Notes: generated from the letters alone by a model not told the origin. DNA of 48,112 nucleotides from Bacteroides sp. (GCA_017472925.1 JAFUNS010000013.1:1-48112); one strand, 5' to 3'; positions 8,282-17,130 are shown, counted from the stretch's first letter. A program made the numbers and translations.

Positions 8282-8312
8282 CAAACTTACTACTTTTAAC
8301 CGATTTATGCAA
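8282..8312 (-). promoter_or_regulatory. Promoter for the TPR/HTH gene, predicted leaderless
   Basis: Minus strand: TTG (8310-8312), exactly 20 bp, TAAGTTTG (8282-8289), then only five bases before ATG 8276. The expected transcription start therefore falls at or next to the A of the start codon. Confidence 0.7.
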
Positions 8313-8320
8313 TGTGTGTA

Positions 8321-9553
8321 TTATAAATCGGTTTTAAGTTTAGCGTATAAGATATAATTGTTATGGTCTTCATCTATTTGCTTTTGTAGGGCTTTTAATT
8401 GTTCTTCTTGTTCTTTGGTCAGTTCATTGTTCTTTAGAGCCTTTTCTATTTGTTCCAACAAAATACTTGGCTCAAGGTTGACTGTGTAATATCCGTCTGT
8501 ACAGGCATAAGGGAAATAAGCTATTTCTAAATTACCCAGATAATCGTTGAAGATTCGGACATAATTCCCTTTATTGCTCTTCTTGTCTACTATGATGAAT
8601 TGTTGCTCTTCGGTTTCGTAAAACCCTTCTGCTATTTGTTTAGGTTGAGTTACCATACACATATAATGTCCGGGGAGTTCCATATAATCGTGTAAAATTG
8701 GATCGTTCTTGAATTCTGCGGTAAAGCGCGGAATCAGTTCTCCTTTGTCCATGTCAAAATGGTATAATGTATCCTTCCGAAGTTCCCAGAAAGTAAAGAT
8801 GTTGAACCCGAAATGATTTTCCGAACGTGATAAGTTGATTTCGTTGCTGAAGTCGGGTTTGATTTTTAAATAGTCAGCATAAGGTTCGTGTATAAAATTA
8901 CCTTCCATATCTTGTATCCAGGTTACGGTAGGCTGATTTTTAAAAGGAAGCAGGGCTACAGCCACTTGATTTTTCTCGGTATTTACTTTGAAAACCCCTT
9001 TGGGTACAACTAAATTTTCGTATTTTTTATTTAGTGGGATGCTTCTTATAAAATTCCCTTTCAGATTATAGGTTAGTATTGCTTTTGCATTCCAAGGAAG
9101 TAGATAAACGAAACCGCCATCTTCATCTATTTGTGCGCAATAAATCAGATTATATTCTCCGGGACCTTGCCCTACGCTTCCTATATTTGCGATATAAGTC
9201 CCATCTTTTTTGAATAACTTGCAGGGAATACTATGAGAACCGGTCGAACGGGTTACTAATATGTAGTTGTCGGATACGTATACTTTTGAGTTACCCACTA
9301 AAGCTTCATCTCTGTTGTCTAAAGGTACGATTTGTAGTTTCTCTGCGAGATAGCTGAGAGGTATATTTACGGTGTCATTCACTAATCCTAATTTTAGGAC
9401 GGTTACATCATGTCCGTTAACGTCGATTGTTTGAGCTATGACTGCTTGATTGTCTAAGCAAAACTTGACTGATGAAAACTTGTCTGATGCTTTGTTGCTA
9501 CATGCTACAAAAATGGTTGCTAATACAATGGAAAGGTAACTTCTTGCTTTCAT
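8321..9553 (-). CDS. Six-bladed beta-propeller lipoprotein (BF3164-like)
   Basis: Start set at ATG 9553, giving 410 residues that begin MKARSYLSIVLATIFVACSN, a typical lipoprotein signal with lipobox VAC. The upstream extension of the open frame lies across the promoter and is not translated. The body shows repeated beta-strand blade-like segments (for example KLFKKDGTYIANIGSVGQGPGEYN) typical of the Bacteroidales six-bladed propeller family, which are surface or periplasmic proteins of largely unknown ligand. The C-terminus has a charged helix. It is transcribed just ahead of the TPR/HTH regulator, 44 bp away, which suggests a sensing pair. Confidence 0.75.
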   Translation of the reverse strand: MKARSYLSIVLATIFVACSNKASDKFSSVKFCLDNQAVIAQTIDVNGHDVTVLKLGLVNDTVNIPLSYLAEKLQIVPLDNRDEALVGNSKVYVSDNYILVTRSTGSHSIPCKLFKKDGTYIANIGSVGQGPGEYNLIYCAQIDEDGGFVYLLPWNAKAILTYNLKGNFIRSIPLNKKYENLVVPKGVFKVNTEKNQVAVALLPFKNQPTVTWIQDMEGNFIHEPYADYLKIKPDFSNEINLSRSENHFGFNIFTFWELRKDTLYHFDMDKGELIPRFTAEFKNDPILHDYMELPGHYMCMVTQPKQIAEGFYETEEQQFIIVDKKSNKGNYVRIFNDYLGNLEIAYFPYACTDGYYTVNLEPSILLEQIEKALKNNELTKEQEEQLKALQKQIDEDHNNYILYAKLKTDL

Positions 9554-9598
9554 ATTAATACTTATTATAATTATGTTATTGGTATGCTCATATAGTTG

Positions 9599-9629
9599 CA
9601 AAAGTATAGTAAATAATAGAAAGCACCAA
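9599..9629 (-). promoter_or_regulatory. Promoter for the propeller lipoprotein gene
   Basis: Minus strand: TTG (9627-9629), 20 bp, TACTTTTG (9599-9606), a textbook Bacteroidota promoter. Leader about 40 nt. Confidence 0.75.
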
Positions 9630-9719
9630 GAATATGATATGGACAAATATAATTTGTTTTGTTTGTTAAATGGTTGAAAAAGAATTGATTAGTTGTTTGT
9701 TGTGGTGGACAAGTCTTTT

Positions 9720-10850
9720 TTATTCTACCCATAATAGGTCGCTCATGATATTGTCTGAAATAAAAATACCTTTAGGCGTAAGTCTTAAAATTTCATTTTC
9801 TTTTGTCAAGGTACATCGTTCAAGATGCGGTTTAGCCATACGTAGACAATAATGGTACAAACCATCACCATATTTTATATGTAGTTGGGAGAGGGGGACT
9901 CCCCAGCAAGTTCGTAAGCGGGTAATGATGAAATCATTGTATTGGGTGTATATGTCCAATTCCTCTATCTCATAGTCAGGCTTATTGTTGGTGATTCCAT
10001 TTATATAAGCATCCAATGAAGCTACATTCCATTGGCGTGAAACTCCGTTGTAGGAATGGGCAGAAGGTCCGCAACCCATGTATTTCTTTCCTGTCCAATA
10101 GGAAGAATTATGTTGTGAATGAAGTCCTGGTAGACAGAAATTGGATATTTCATAGTGTTGGTAGCCTGCATAAGTCAGCTGATTAATGAGAGTCTTAAAC
10201 ATGGATAGGCTCAAGTCTTCATCGGCTTCACTTACTTGATGTTGCTCGCGGAGTTTCCAAAGAGCGGTCCCTTCTTCATAAATAAGATGATAGGCAGAGA
10301 TGTGCTCGGGATGTAATTCGATGGCTTGCTTTATATCGTTTTCCCATTGTTGGAGAGTCTCACCAGGCAATCCATACATCAAATCAATGCTGATGTTTTC
10401 AAAACCTGCTTCCCGAAGTAGATTGTAGGCTTCGATGGCTTGACGGGCGGTATGCCTGCGATGGAGAACTTTTAAAGTATCTTCATGGAAAGTCTGTATG
10501 CCCATGCTTATCCGATTGATGGGTAGTGCACGGAGGGCATGTACGTAATCCGTTGTTATATCATCGGGATTGACTTCAAGGGTGATTTCGGCATTCTTCT
10601 TTACGTTATATACCTTATATATATAGGCGAAGATTGTTTCCAGTTCGGCTGGTGAAAGTTGCGAAGGGGTTCCACCTCCTAAGTATATGGTTTCAACCTC
10701 TTCTCCATCCAAGTAGCCTTTTCGAAGTTCCAGTTCCTTACAGAGGGCTTGGACATAGCGCGACTTCTCTTCATTTCGGGTAGTGGAAAAGAAGTCGCAA
10801 TAGATGCACCTGCGTTTGCAAAAAGGAATATGTAGATAAATACCGGCCAT
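9720..10850 (-). CDS. hemW: HemW-type radical SAM heme chaperone
   Basis: A 376-residue radical SAM protein of the HemN/HemW family. With the start at ATG 10850 it begins MAGIYLHIPFCKRRCIYCDF; the upstream ATG at 10868 would overlap the preceding gene and is less likely. Cys11, Cys15 and Cys18 form the CxxxCxxC [4Fe-4S] motif, followed by the SAM-contacting GGGTPS. The short N-terminus lacks the extra cysteine region of true coproporphyrinogen dehydrogenase HemN, so heme delivery (HemW) is preferred over heme synthesis. It follows the LOG-family gene by 4 bp and is probably cotranscribed with it. Confidence 0.88.
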   Translation of the reverse strand: MAGIYLHIPFCKRRCIYCDFFSTTRNEEKSRYVQALCKELELRKGYLDGEEVETIYLGGGTPSQLSPAELETIFAYIYKVYNVKKNAEITLEVNPDDITTDYVHALRALPINRISMGIQTFHEDTLKVLHRRHTARQAIEAYNLLREAGFENISIDLMYGLPGETLQQWENDIKQAIELHPEHISAYHLIYEEGTALWKLREQHQVSEADEDLSLSMFKTLINQLTYAGYQHYEISNFCLPGLHSQHNSSYWTGKKYMGCGPSAHSYNGVSRQWNVASLDAYINGITNNKPDYEIEELDIYTQYNDFIITRLRTCWGVPLSQLHIKYGDGLYHYCLRMAKPHLERCTLTKENEILRLTPKGIFISDNIMSDLLWVE

Positions 10851-10854
10851 AAAA

Positions 10855-11910
10855 TCAGTTTTCTGCAAAACGAAGGATGGTTTCGGTTATTTCGCTTGTG
10901 GTATCGGATAGGGAAAGAAGCAGGTTCTTGTATTTGCCTTTGGCTACCAAATGTTGCATAAGGGGCCATACGGGCATTTCGTTTGTCCAATATTGGGTGC
11001 CCATAAAAATCATGGGGCTGGCATATCCAAAACTCAAGTAATGATTCTGAACGGCTTCCTGGAAGATTTCTTGCATGGTGCCGGCGCTTCCTGGCGAATA
11101 AATGATTCCACCTTTGGCAATGGTAAGAATACTGTCTTCGCGGATACTGTTGTCGAAATACTTGGCAATGTGTGTGGCAAATGGAGTGGCGGGCTCATGA
11201 CCATAGAGCCAAGTGGGGACACCTAAACTGACAAATGATCCATGAGGATATTTCTTCATGACTTGAAAAGCGGTTTCTAACCAAAGTCGGTCTTTGAATG
11301 AAGGCGCTTCTTGAAGCATATGGAGGGCGTCGTTTACATCACTTTCGCTACGTCCGGCCATCCAAGCTCCCAAATGGGTGGCTTCCATGGCACCAGGGCC
11401 TCCTCCGCTTACCATAATGCATCCCTTTTCGGTGAGTTCCTTACTTACAAGAACTATCTGCCGGTAGGATTCTTCGGTGCGCAATAAGCCATGTCCACCC
11501 ATGATGCCTACCACTTTGCGCTCATCAAATTGCGCAAGAAAATCGTTCATGGCATCGGTCATGGAATGATCATGTAGGGTACGTCCTAATGTTTCCTTGA
11601 TGTCATTGGCCTGTTTACCTTTCTCAAGATAATGATGGTATACCTTATAATCATAAGTATAGGAATAAGAGCCTGGTTTTCCTAATTGGTAGCCTTCGTA
11701 CAAATCTTCTGCAGAATAAAGCGTTCCACGGAATAGATTAAAAGGAACCTGCATGGATGGGGCTTCAATCAGTTCTTTCAGAGCTACAATCGCATCCGAT
11801 TGTATTTCCTGTGCCTTCAAGGCCGTTTTTTTCTTTTTCTTGGGAATTCCTATATTTGCTTTTCGGGCTTGATAGGCTTCGTATTGTTTCTCGAGGTAAT
11901 TATCTGCCAT
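10855..11910 (-). CDS. LOG family nucleotide 5'-monophosphate nucleosidase-like protein
   Basis: Start at ATG 11910, giving 351 residues beginning MADNYLEKQYEAYQARK. A Rossmann-type LOG domain occupies the C-terminal two thirds, with GIMGGHGLLR, VSGGGPGAMEA and the PGGxGTxxE-like SPGSAGTMQEIFQE. LOG proteins hydrolyse the N-glycosidic bond of nucleoside 5'-monophosphates; bacterial members include PpnN. The usual second glycine of PGGxGT is serine here (PGSAGT), so activity on a standard substrate is uncertain. The lysine-rich N-terminal region is not part of the catalytic fold. Upstream of hemW in a likely two-gene operon. Confidence 0.8.
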   Translation of the reverse strand: MADNYLEKQYEAYQARKANIGIPKKKKKTALKAQEIQSDAIVALKELIEAPSMQVPFNLFRGTLYSAEDLYEGYQLGKPGSYSYTYDYKVYHHYLEKGKQANDIKETLGRTLHDHSMTDAMNDFLAQFDERKVVGIMGGHGLLRTEESYRQIVLVSKELTEKGCIMVSGGGPGAMEATHLGAWMAGRSESDVNDALHMLQEAPSFKDRLWLETAFQVMKKYPHGSFVSLGVPTWLYGHEPATPFATHIAKYFDNSIREDSILTIAKGGIIYSPGSAGTMQEIFQEAVQNHYLSFGYASPMIFMGTQYWTNEMPVWPLMQHLVAKGKYKNLLLSLSDTTSEITETILRFAEN

Positions 11911-12033
11911 TGTAATCGTTATAAAATATTTTCGACAAGTGCGAAGATACAAAAAACTCTTCTTATATAATATATAGGATAAGAATTTGTTTGTTTCTGT
12001 TAAAAAACATAGTTTAGTAACATGTAGTTTTCG

Positions 12034-12064
12034 TTGGCTGTTCGGACAAAAATTTCTAATTTGC
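12034..12064 (+). promoter_or_regulatory. Promoter of the EF-G paralogue gene
   Basis: TTG (12034-12036), 20 bp, TAATTTGC (12057-12064), a slightly shortened -7 element. The leader is about 60 nt. In B. thetaiotaomicron the homologous gene is activated by the CRP-like regulator Cur; I could not identify a Cur site here. Confidence 0.6.
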
Positions 12065-12128
12065 GCTCCGTTATTTCAAGAGATATGAAAAGCATATCCT
12101 GACAGTTAATAATTAAACCTTAGATATC

Positions 12129-14285
12129 ATGAAAGTATATCAAACTAACGAAATTAAGAACATTGCCCTTCTTGGTAATGATGGAGCAGGTAAAACCACC
12201 CTCACAGAAGCGTTGCTCTATGAGAGTGGTATTATAAAACGTCGTGGTAGAATTACGGCTAAGAATACAGTGAGTGACTATTTCCCTGTAGAACAAGAGT
12301 ATGGATATTCAGTTTTCTCTACTGTATACCATGTAGAATGGAACAATAAGAAACTTAATATCATTGACTGTCCGGGTAGTGATGACTTTGTAGGAGCAGC
12401 TATGACCGCACTCAATGTAACAGATACTGCCATCCTTTTGTTGAATGGTCAATATGGTCCTGAAGTAGGTACACAAAACCACTTCCGCTATACAGAAAAA
12501 TTGGGTAAGCCGGTTATTTTCCTTGTGAATCAGCTTGACCATGAAAAATGTGATTATGACAATATTTTGGAACAGTTGACCAGTATTTATGGCTCAAAGG
12601 TAGTTCCTGTACAATATCCTCTTCAAACAGGTCCTAACTTCAATTCTCTGATCGACGTATTGTTGATGAAGAAGTATTCTTGGGGTCCTGATGGTGGTGC
12701 GCCAACAATCGAAGATATTCCGGCATCGGAAATGGACAAGGCCATGGAAATGCACAAGGCTTTGGTAGAAGCTGCTGCTGAACATGATGAAACCTTGATG
12801 GAAAAGTTCTTCGAAACAGAATCATTGACCGAAGACGAAATGCGTGAAGGTATCCGCAAGGGATTGGCTGCAAGAGGTATGTTCCCTGTATTCTGTGTAT
12901 GTGCAGGTAAGGATATGGGTGTTCGTCGTTTGATGGAATTCTTGGGTAATGTTGTACCGTTTGTAGACGAAATGCCACCGGTACACAACACTCGTGGTGA
13001 AGTGGTTGAACCTAAGGCTGACGGACCTACTTCATTGTTCTTCTTCAAGACAGCAGTAGAACCACACATTGGTGGTGTACAATACTTTAAGGTGATGAGC
13101 GGTAAGGTTCATGAAGGTGATGATTTGGCTAATGCAGATCGTGGCTCTAAAGAACGTATGGCTCAGTTGTTTGTATGCGCAGGTGCCAATCGTATTCCTG
13201 TAGAAGAATTGCGCGCAGGTGATATAGGTTGTACTGTTAAGTTGAAGGATGTCAAGACTGGTAATACATTGAATGGTAAGGATTGTGACAATCGTTTCAA
13301 TTTCATCAAATATCCTAATCCGAAATATTCACGTGCAATCAAACCGGTGAACGAAGCTGACGTAGAAAAGATGATGTCTATTCTTAACCGTATGCGTGAA
13401 GAAGATCCTACATGGGTAGTGGAACAAAGCAAGGAATTGAAGCAGACTATCGTTTATGGTCAGGGTGAATTCCATCTTCGTACATTGAAATGGCGTTTGG
13501 AAAATAATGAAAAACTCATGATCAAGTATGAAGAACCGAAGATTCCTTATCGTGAAACCATTACTAAGGCTGCACGTGCCGATTATCGTCATAAGAAACA
13601 ATCGGGTGGTGCCGGACAATTTGGTGAAGTACATTTGATTGTAGAACCATATTATGAAGGTATGCCAATGCCTGATACTTATCGCTTCAACGGTCAGGAA
13701 TTCAAGATGAACGTTAAGGGACAAGAAGAAATTCCATTGGAATGGGGCGGTAAGTTGGTATTTATCAATAGTGTTGTGGGTGGTGCCATCGACGCTCGTT
13801 TTATGCCGGCTATCTTGAAGGGTATCATGAGCCGTATGGAACAAGGCCCGTTGACAGGTTCTTATGCCCGTGATGTACGTGTTATCGTATACGATGGTAA
13901 GATGCACCCGGTAGACTCTAATGAAATCTCGTTCATGTTGGCAGGACGTAATGCTTTCAGTGAAGCGTTCAAGAATGCAGGACCGAAGATTTTGGAACCA
14001 ATTTATGATGTGGAAGTATTCGTGCCAAGTGACAAGATGGGTGATGTAATGAGTGATCTCCAAGGTCGTCGTGGTATGATTATGGGTATGAGCAGTGAAA
14101 GCGGTTATGAAAAGTTGGTTGCAAAGGTACCTTTGAAAGAAATGTCCAACTATTCTACTTCACTTAGCTCATTGACTGGTGGTCGTGCTTCATTTATCAT
14201 GAAATTCGCTAGCTACGAACTCGTACCGGGTGATGTACAAGATAAGTTGATGAAGGAATTCGAAGCTTCTCAAGAAGAAGAATAA
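12129..14285 (+). CDS. fusA2: EF-G paralogue (EF-G2/FusA2 type) with altered GTPase centre
   Basis: A 718-residue protein with all five EF-G domains, expected to bind the ribosome and promote translocation. The P-loop GNDGAGKT (16-23) is intact. The G3 motif reads DCPGSDDF (80-87), placing Ser84 where canonical EF-G has the catalytic histidine of DTPGH. The switch I region reads EYGYSVFS (57-64) where canonical EF-G has ERGITITS, and G4 reads NQLD (134-137) for NKxD. These changes match the B. thetaiotaomicron EF-G2 paralogue, reported to support translation without GTP hydrolysis and to be needed in the gut; equivalence is inferred. It lies directly upstream of rprX-rprY and the rpsF operon. 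A ribosomal-protection tetracycline protein is a less likely alternative. Confidence 0.85.
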   Translation: MKVYQTNEIKNIALLGNDGAGKTTLTEALLYESGIIKRRGRITAKNTVSDYFPVEQEYGYSVFSTVYHVEWNNKKLNIIDCPGSDDFVGAAMTALNVTDTAILLLNGQYGPEVGTQNHFRYTEKLGKPVIFLVNQLDHEKCDYDNILEQLTSIYGSKVVPVQYPLQTGPNFNSLIDVLLMKKYSWGPDGGAPTIEDIPASEMDKAMEMHKALVEAAAEHDETLMEKFFETESLTEDEMREGIRKGLAARGMFPVFCVCAGKDMGVRRLMEFLGNVVPFVDEMPPVHNTRGEVVEPKADGPTSLFFFKTAVEPHIGGVQYFKVMSGKVHEGDDLANADRGSKERMAQLFVCAGANRIPVEELRAGDIGCTVKLKDVKTGNTLNGKDCDNRFNFIKYPNPKYSRAIKPVNEADVEKMMSILNRMREEDPTWVVEQSKELKQTIVYGQGEFHLRTLKWRLENNEKLMIKYEEPKIPYRETITKAARADYRHKKQSGGAGQFGEVHLIVEPYYEGMPMPDTYRFNGQEFKMNVKGQEEIPLEWGGKLVFINSVVGGAIDARFMPAILKGIMSRMEQGPLTGSYARDVRVIVYDGKMHPVDSNEISFMLAGRNAFSEAFKNAGPKILEPIYDVEVFVPSDKMGDVMSDLQGRRGMIMGMSSESGYEKLVAKVPLKEMSNYSTSLSSLTGGRASFIMKFASYELVPGDVQDKLMKEFEASQEEE

Positions 14286-14313
14286 ATCAGAAAGTTTTTA
14301 ATTTGATAGTTAA

Positions 14314-14347
14314 AAAGGGTGTGTTTGTTAAAAACGCACCCTTTTTT
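14314..14347 (+). terminator. Intrinsic terminator after the EF-G paralogue
   Basis: AAAGGGTGTGTTT (14314-14326) pairs with AAACGCACCCTTT (14332-14344), one G-U pair, followed by TTT. Confidence 0.85.
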
Positions 14348-14538
14348 ATTTAAGTTTACTTAAACTTTTTGTCTTTTTAAGAGGATGAGTACTTAATTTT
14401 TTATTATTTTTGCAAAACCAAAAGATACTTTCTTTGTTATAGTTGTGAAAATGGTAGATAAAATAGCATAATCGGTTAATAATAAGAAATAGCTGTTTAA
14501 ATTTAGTTAATCTGTTATGCTGTGTAAACAATCGCCTT

Positions 14539-14546
14539 TATATTTG
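14539..14546 (+). promoter_or_regulatory. Predicted -7 element of rprX, near-leaderless
   Basis: TATATTTG matches TAnnTTTG and ends five bases before the rprX ATG, so the transcript probably begins at or next to the start codon. No good -33 element is visible. Confidence 0.5.
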
Positions 14547-14551
14547 TTGTC

Positions 14552-16090
14552 ATGAAAAAGTCAACGATTTGGATACTGGGAATAATAATGGGGCTATCGT
14601 TCCTTAGTTTGCTTTACTTACAAGTGAGCTATATTGAGGAAATGGTCAAGATGCGTAGAGAACACTTCGATGAATCTGTTCAACGAAGTTTGGAGCAAGC
14701 GTGTCGTAATGTTGAATTGGTGGAAACCAGAAAGTATTTGGAGGCTGATGCGGTGGCTATTGAAAGAGCTGCGCAAGCAAGAGAGCAAGCCGCCCATGTA
14801 AGTAATGAGGAAGTTGTGGAATATACACAAAGCTATTATGTTACTTCTCCGGGTGGATTAAGTGGTTTTGAGTGGACAATGAAAGTTAGTCCTAATGTTC
14901 CAAAAATGTCAACTTCTGCTGGAAAGAATATTCCGCAAACGGCAAAAACTTTGCAGCAGATATTTAAAGAAAGAATGGCACATCAGCGTGAATTGCTCAA
15001 TGAAGTGGTCTATAACATATTGTATACGGCAAGTGATAAACCGCTGAAAGAACGGGTTAATTTTAAGCAATTGGATGCTTTCTTGAAGGCGGAACTCATA
15101 GGGAATGGTATAGAAATTCCATATCATTTCACGGTGACCGACCGTGATGGTACTCAAATGTATCATTGTCCGGACTATACATCGGAAGGAAATGAAAATC
15201 TTTATTCGCGTGTACTGTTCAAGAATGATCCACCTGCACGAATGGCTATGGTAAATATACACTTCCCAACGTTGGATAGCTATATCTTTAGTTCGGTGAA
15301 GTTTATGATTCCGTCTGTGATATTCACGTTTGTATTGTTGGTGACTTTTATATTTACCATTTATATTATTTTCCGTCAGAAGAAATTGACTGAGATAAAG
15401 AATGACTTCATCAATAATATGACTCATGAGTTTAAAACTCCAATTTCAACCATTTCATTGGCGGCACAAATGTTGCAAGATCCGGTTATGGCTAAATCGC
15501 CTACAATGTTCCAGCATATTTCAGGGGTGATTAATGACGAGACCAAACGACTCCGTTTCCAGGTGGAAAAAGTACTTCAGATGTCAATGTTTGAACGACA
15601 GAGGGCAACATTGAAGATGAAGGATGTAAATGCCAATGAGTTAATAGCCGGGGTGGTAAATACGTTTGCGCTAAAGGTGGAAAAATATAATGGGACCATC
15701 ACTTCTGAACTTGAAGCTAAGAATCCATGGATATTTGTAGATGAGATGCACTTTACAAATGTTGTTTTCAATTTGTTGGATAATGCGGTGAAATATAAGA
15801 AGGATGAAAGCGAGTTGCAGTTGCATATACGTACATGGAATGAATCAGGTAAACTTCATATATCTATCCAAGACAATGGTATAGGTATAAAGAAGGAAGA
15901 CCTGAAAAAGATATTCGACAAGTTCTACCGTGTTCATACGGGCAATAGACACGATGTGAAAGGTTTTGGTTTGGGCTTGGCGTATGTGAAAAAAATCATT
16001 CAGGATCATAAAGGAAGCATTCGGGCTGAAAGTGAACTGAATGTAGGAACTAAATTTATTATTGTATTACCTTTACTAAAAAATGAATAA
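14552..16090 (+). CDS. rprX: Sensor histidine kinase, RprX-like
   Basis: A 512-residue inner-membrane histidine kinase. The first transmembrane segment spans about 5-25, a periplasmic sensor region 26-250 includes a long helical stretch, and a second segment spans about 251-274. The HisKA domain has NNMTHEFKTPIST with phosphoacceptor His292. The HATPase domain shows the N box (NLLDNAVKYK), DNGIGI and GFGLGLAYV. Together with the next gene it resembles the Bacteroides fragilis RprX/RprY pair, a system whose truncated sensor affects tetracycline expression. The signal is unknown. Its frame overlaps or abuts the response regulator start. Confidence 0.85.
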   Translation: MKKSTIWILGIIMGLSFLSLLYLQVSYIEEMVKMRREHFDESVQRSLEQACRNVELVETRKYLEADAVAIERAAQAREQAAHVSNEEVVEYTQSYYVTSPGGLSGFEWTMKVSPNVPKMSTSAGKNIPQTAKTLQQIFKERMAHQRELLNEVVYNILYTASDKPLKERVNFKQLDAFLKAELIGNGIEIPYHFTVTDRDGTQMYHCPDYTSEGNENLYSRVLFKNDPPARMAMVNIHFPTLDSYIFSSVKFMIPSVIFTFVLLVTFIFTIYIIFRQKKLTEIKNDFINNMTHEFKTPISTISLAAQMLQDPVMAKSPTMFQHISGVINDETKRLRFQVEKVLQMSMFERQRATLKMKDVNANELIAGVVNTFALKVEKYNGTITSELEAKNPWIFVDEMHFTNVVFNLLDNAVKYKKDESELQLHIRTWNESGKLHISIQDNGIGIKKEDLKKIFDKFYRVHTGNRHDVKGFGLGLAYVKKIIQDHKGSIRAESELNVGTKFIIVLPLLKNE

Positions 16091-16091
16091 T

Positions 16092-16790
16092 ATGGACGAA
16101 AAATTGCGTATCCTGTTGTGCGAAGATGATGAGAATCTTGGCATGCTTTTGAGAGAATATTTGCAGGCAAAAGGCTATTCGGCCGAACTTTGTCCTGATG
16201 GTGAAGCTGGATATAAAGCTTTCTTGAAGAATAAATACGATTTATGCGTGTTGGATGTGATGATGCCGAAGAAGGATGGTTTTACTTTGGCACAGGAAAT
16301 TCGTCAGGCAAATGCTCAGATTCCTATTATTTTCCTGACAGCCAAGACTATGAAGGAAGATATTTTGGAAGGCTTTAAGATAGGTGCAGATGATTATATC
16401 ACCAAACCTTTCAGTATGGAAGAATTGACATTCCGTATTGAAGCAATCTTGCGCCGTGTACGTGGAAAACGTAATAAAGAAACAAGCCAGTACAAGATAG
16501 GACGTTTCACTTTTGATACTCAAAAGCAGATTCTTTCAATTGGTGACAAACAGACAAAATTAACGACTAAAGAGTCTGAATTGCTTGGATTACTTTGTGC
16601 ACATGCCAATGAAATTCTTCAGCGTGATTTTGCTTTGAAGACTATTTGGATAGATGATAATTATTTCAATGCCCGTAGCATGGATGTGTATATCACCAAG
16701 CTTCGTAAGCATTTGAAGGAAGATGATTCCATTGAAATTATCAATATCCATGGAAAAGGTTATAAACTTATTACTCCTGAAGTGGAATAA
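16092..16790 (+). CDS. rprY: OmpR-family response regulator, RprY-like
   Basis: Two starts are possible: ATG 16083, overlapping rprX, or ATG 16092, one base after the rprX stop; the second gives a standard N-terminus MDEKLRILLCEDDENL. The receiver domain has the acidic pocket E11/D12/D13, phosphoacceptor Asp55 (VLDVMMPKKDG), the LTAK motif and a KPF lysine. A winged-helix OmpR/PhoB-type DNA-binding domain covers about 135-230 (RSMDVYITKLRKHL). It is expected to be phosphorylated by the adjacent kinase. Sequence similarity to RprY is recognised from memory; target genes are not known from this window. Confidence 0.87.
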   Translation: MDEKLRILLCEDDENLGMLLREYLQAKGYSAELCPDGEAGYKAFLKNKYDLCVLDVMMPKKDGFTLAQEIRQANAQIPIIFLTAKTMKEDILEGFKIGADDYITKPFSMEELTFRIEAILRRVRGKRNKETSQYKIGRFTFDTQKQILSIGDKQTKLTTKESELLGLLCAHANEILQRDFALKTIWIDDNYFNARSMDVYITKLRKHLKEDDSIEIINIHGKGYKLITPEVE

Positions 16791-16806
16791 TGAAGGTGTG
16801 CCCATA

Positions 16807-16931
16807 AATGTATTTTAGGCACGGATTGCACGGATTGCACGGATAAATTTAATGTAAACATACACTAAAAACCGTGTTAATCCGTGTAATCCGTGCCTAA
16901 AAAAAGTGGATGCGTATTTCAACACATCCAC
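16807..16931 (+). repeat. Composite dispersed repeat, copy 1, with terminator-like hairpin
   Basis: It starts AATGTATTTTAG, continues with alternating GCACGGATT words and their inverse AATCCGTG, and ends with the hairpin GTGGATGCGT (16906-16915) / ACACATCCAC (16922-16931). A second copy lies in opposite orientation at 19007-19123. The hairpin can stop transcripts from rprY and from the convergent small gene. Confidence 0.7.
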
Positions 16932-16950
16932 ATTTCTTTAAATGTCTTAA

Positions 16951-17130
16951 TTAGTCAATACGTTTGTTTAAAACGATATGGAGGATAAGACCCAAAAGAA
17001 TCAGACCTACAGAACCACCTAATACAGCATTGCTGTTTACTGCTGCACTACCAGTCATAAATACAGCAACCAAAATGATGGCGCCGGCGATAACTAATAT
17101 CAGACCTAAATTTTTCAATAAGCTTTTCAT
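16951..17130 (-). CDS. Small two-helix membrane protein (59 aa)
   Basis: A 59-codon frame, ATG 17130 to stop TAA read at 16951-16953. The protein begins MKSLLKNLGLILVIAGA and contains two hydrophobic segments, about residues 8-25 and 37-54, separated by the polar stretch MTGSAAVNSNA, and ends with the basic tail HIVLNKRID. The clean start, lack of stops, helical hydrophobic pattern and position between rprY and marR favour a real gene. I do not recognise a family; similar short membrane proteins are common in Bacteroidales. Inner-membrane location is predicted, function unknown. A weak TTTCTTTG element is upstream. Confidence 0.7.
   Translation of the reverse strand: MKSLLKNLGLILVIAGAIILVAVFMTGSAAVNSNAVLGGSVGLILLGLILHIVLNKRID

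Noticed and set aside
12129-14285. TetM-type ribosomal protection protein
   Set aside because: Domain length is similar, but the altered G motifs, the rprXY/rpsF neighbourhood and core-like composition fit the EF-G2 paralogue better.
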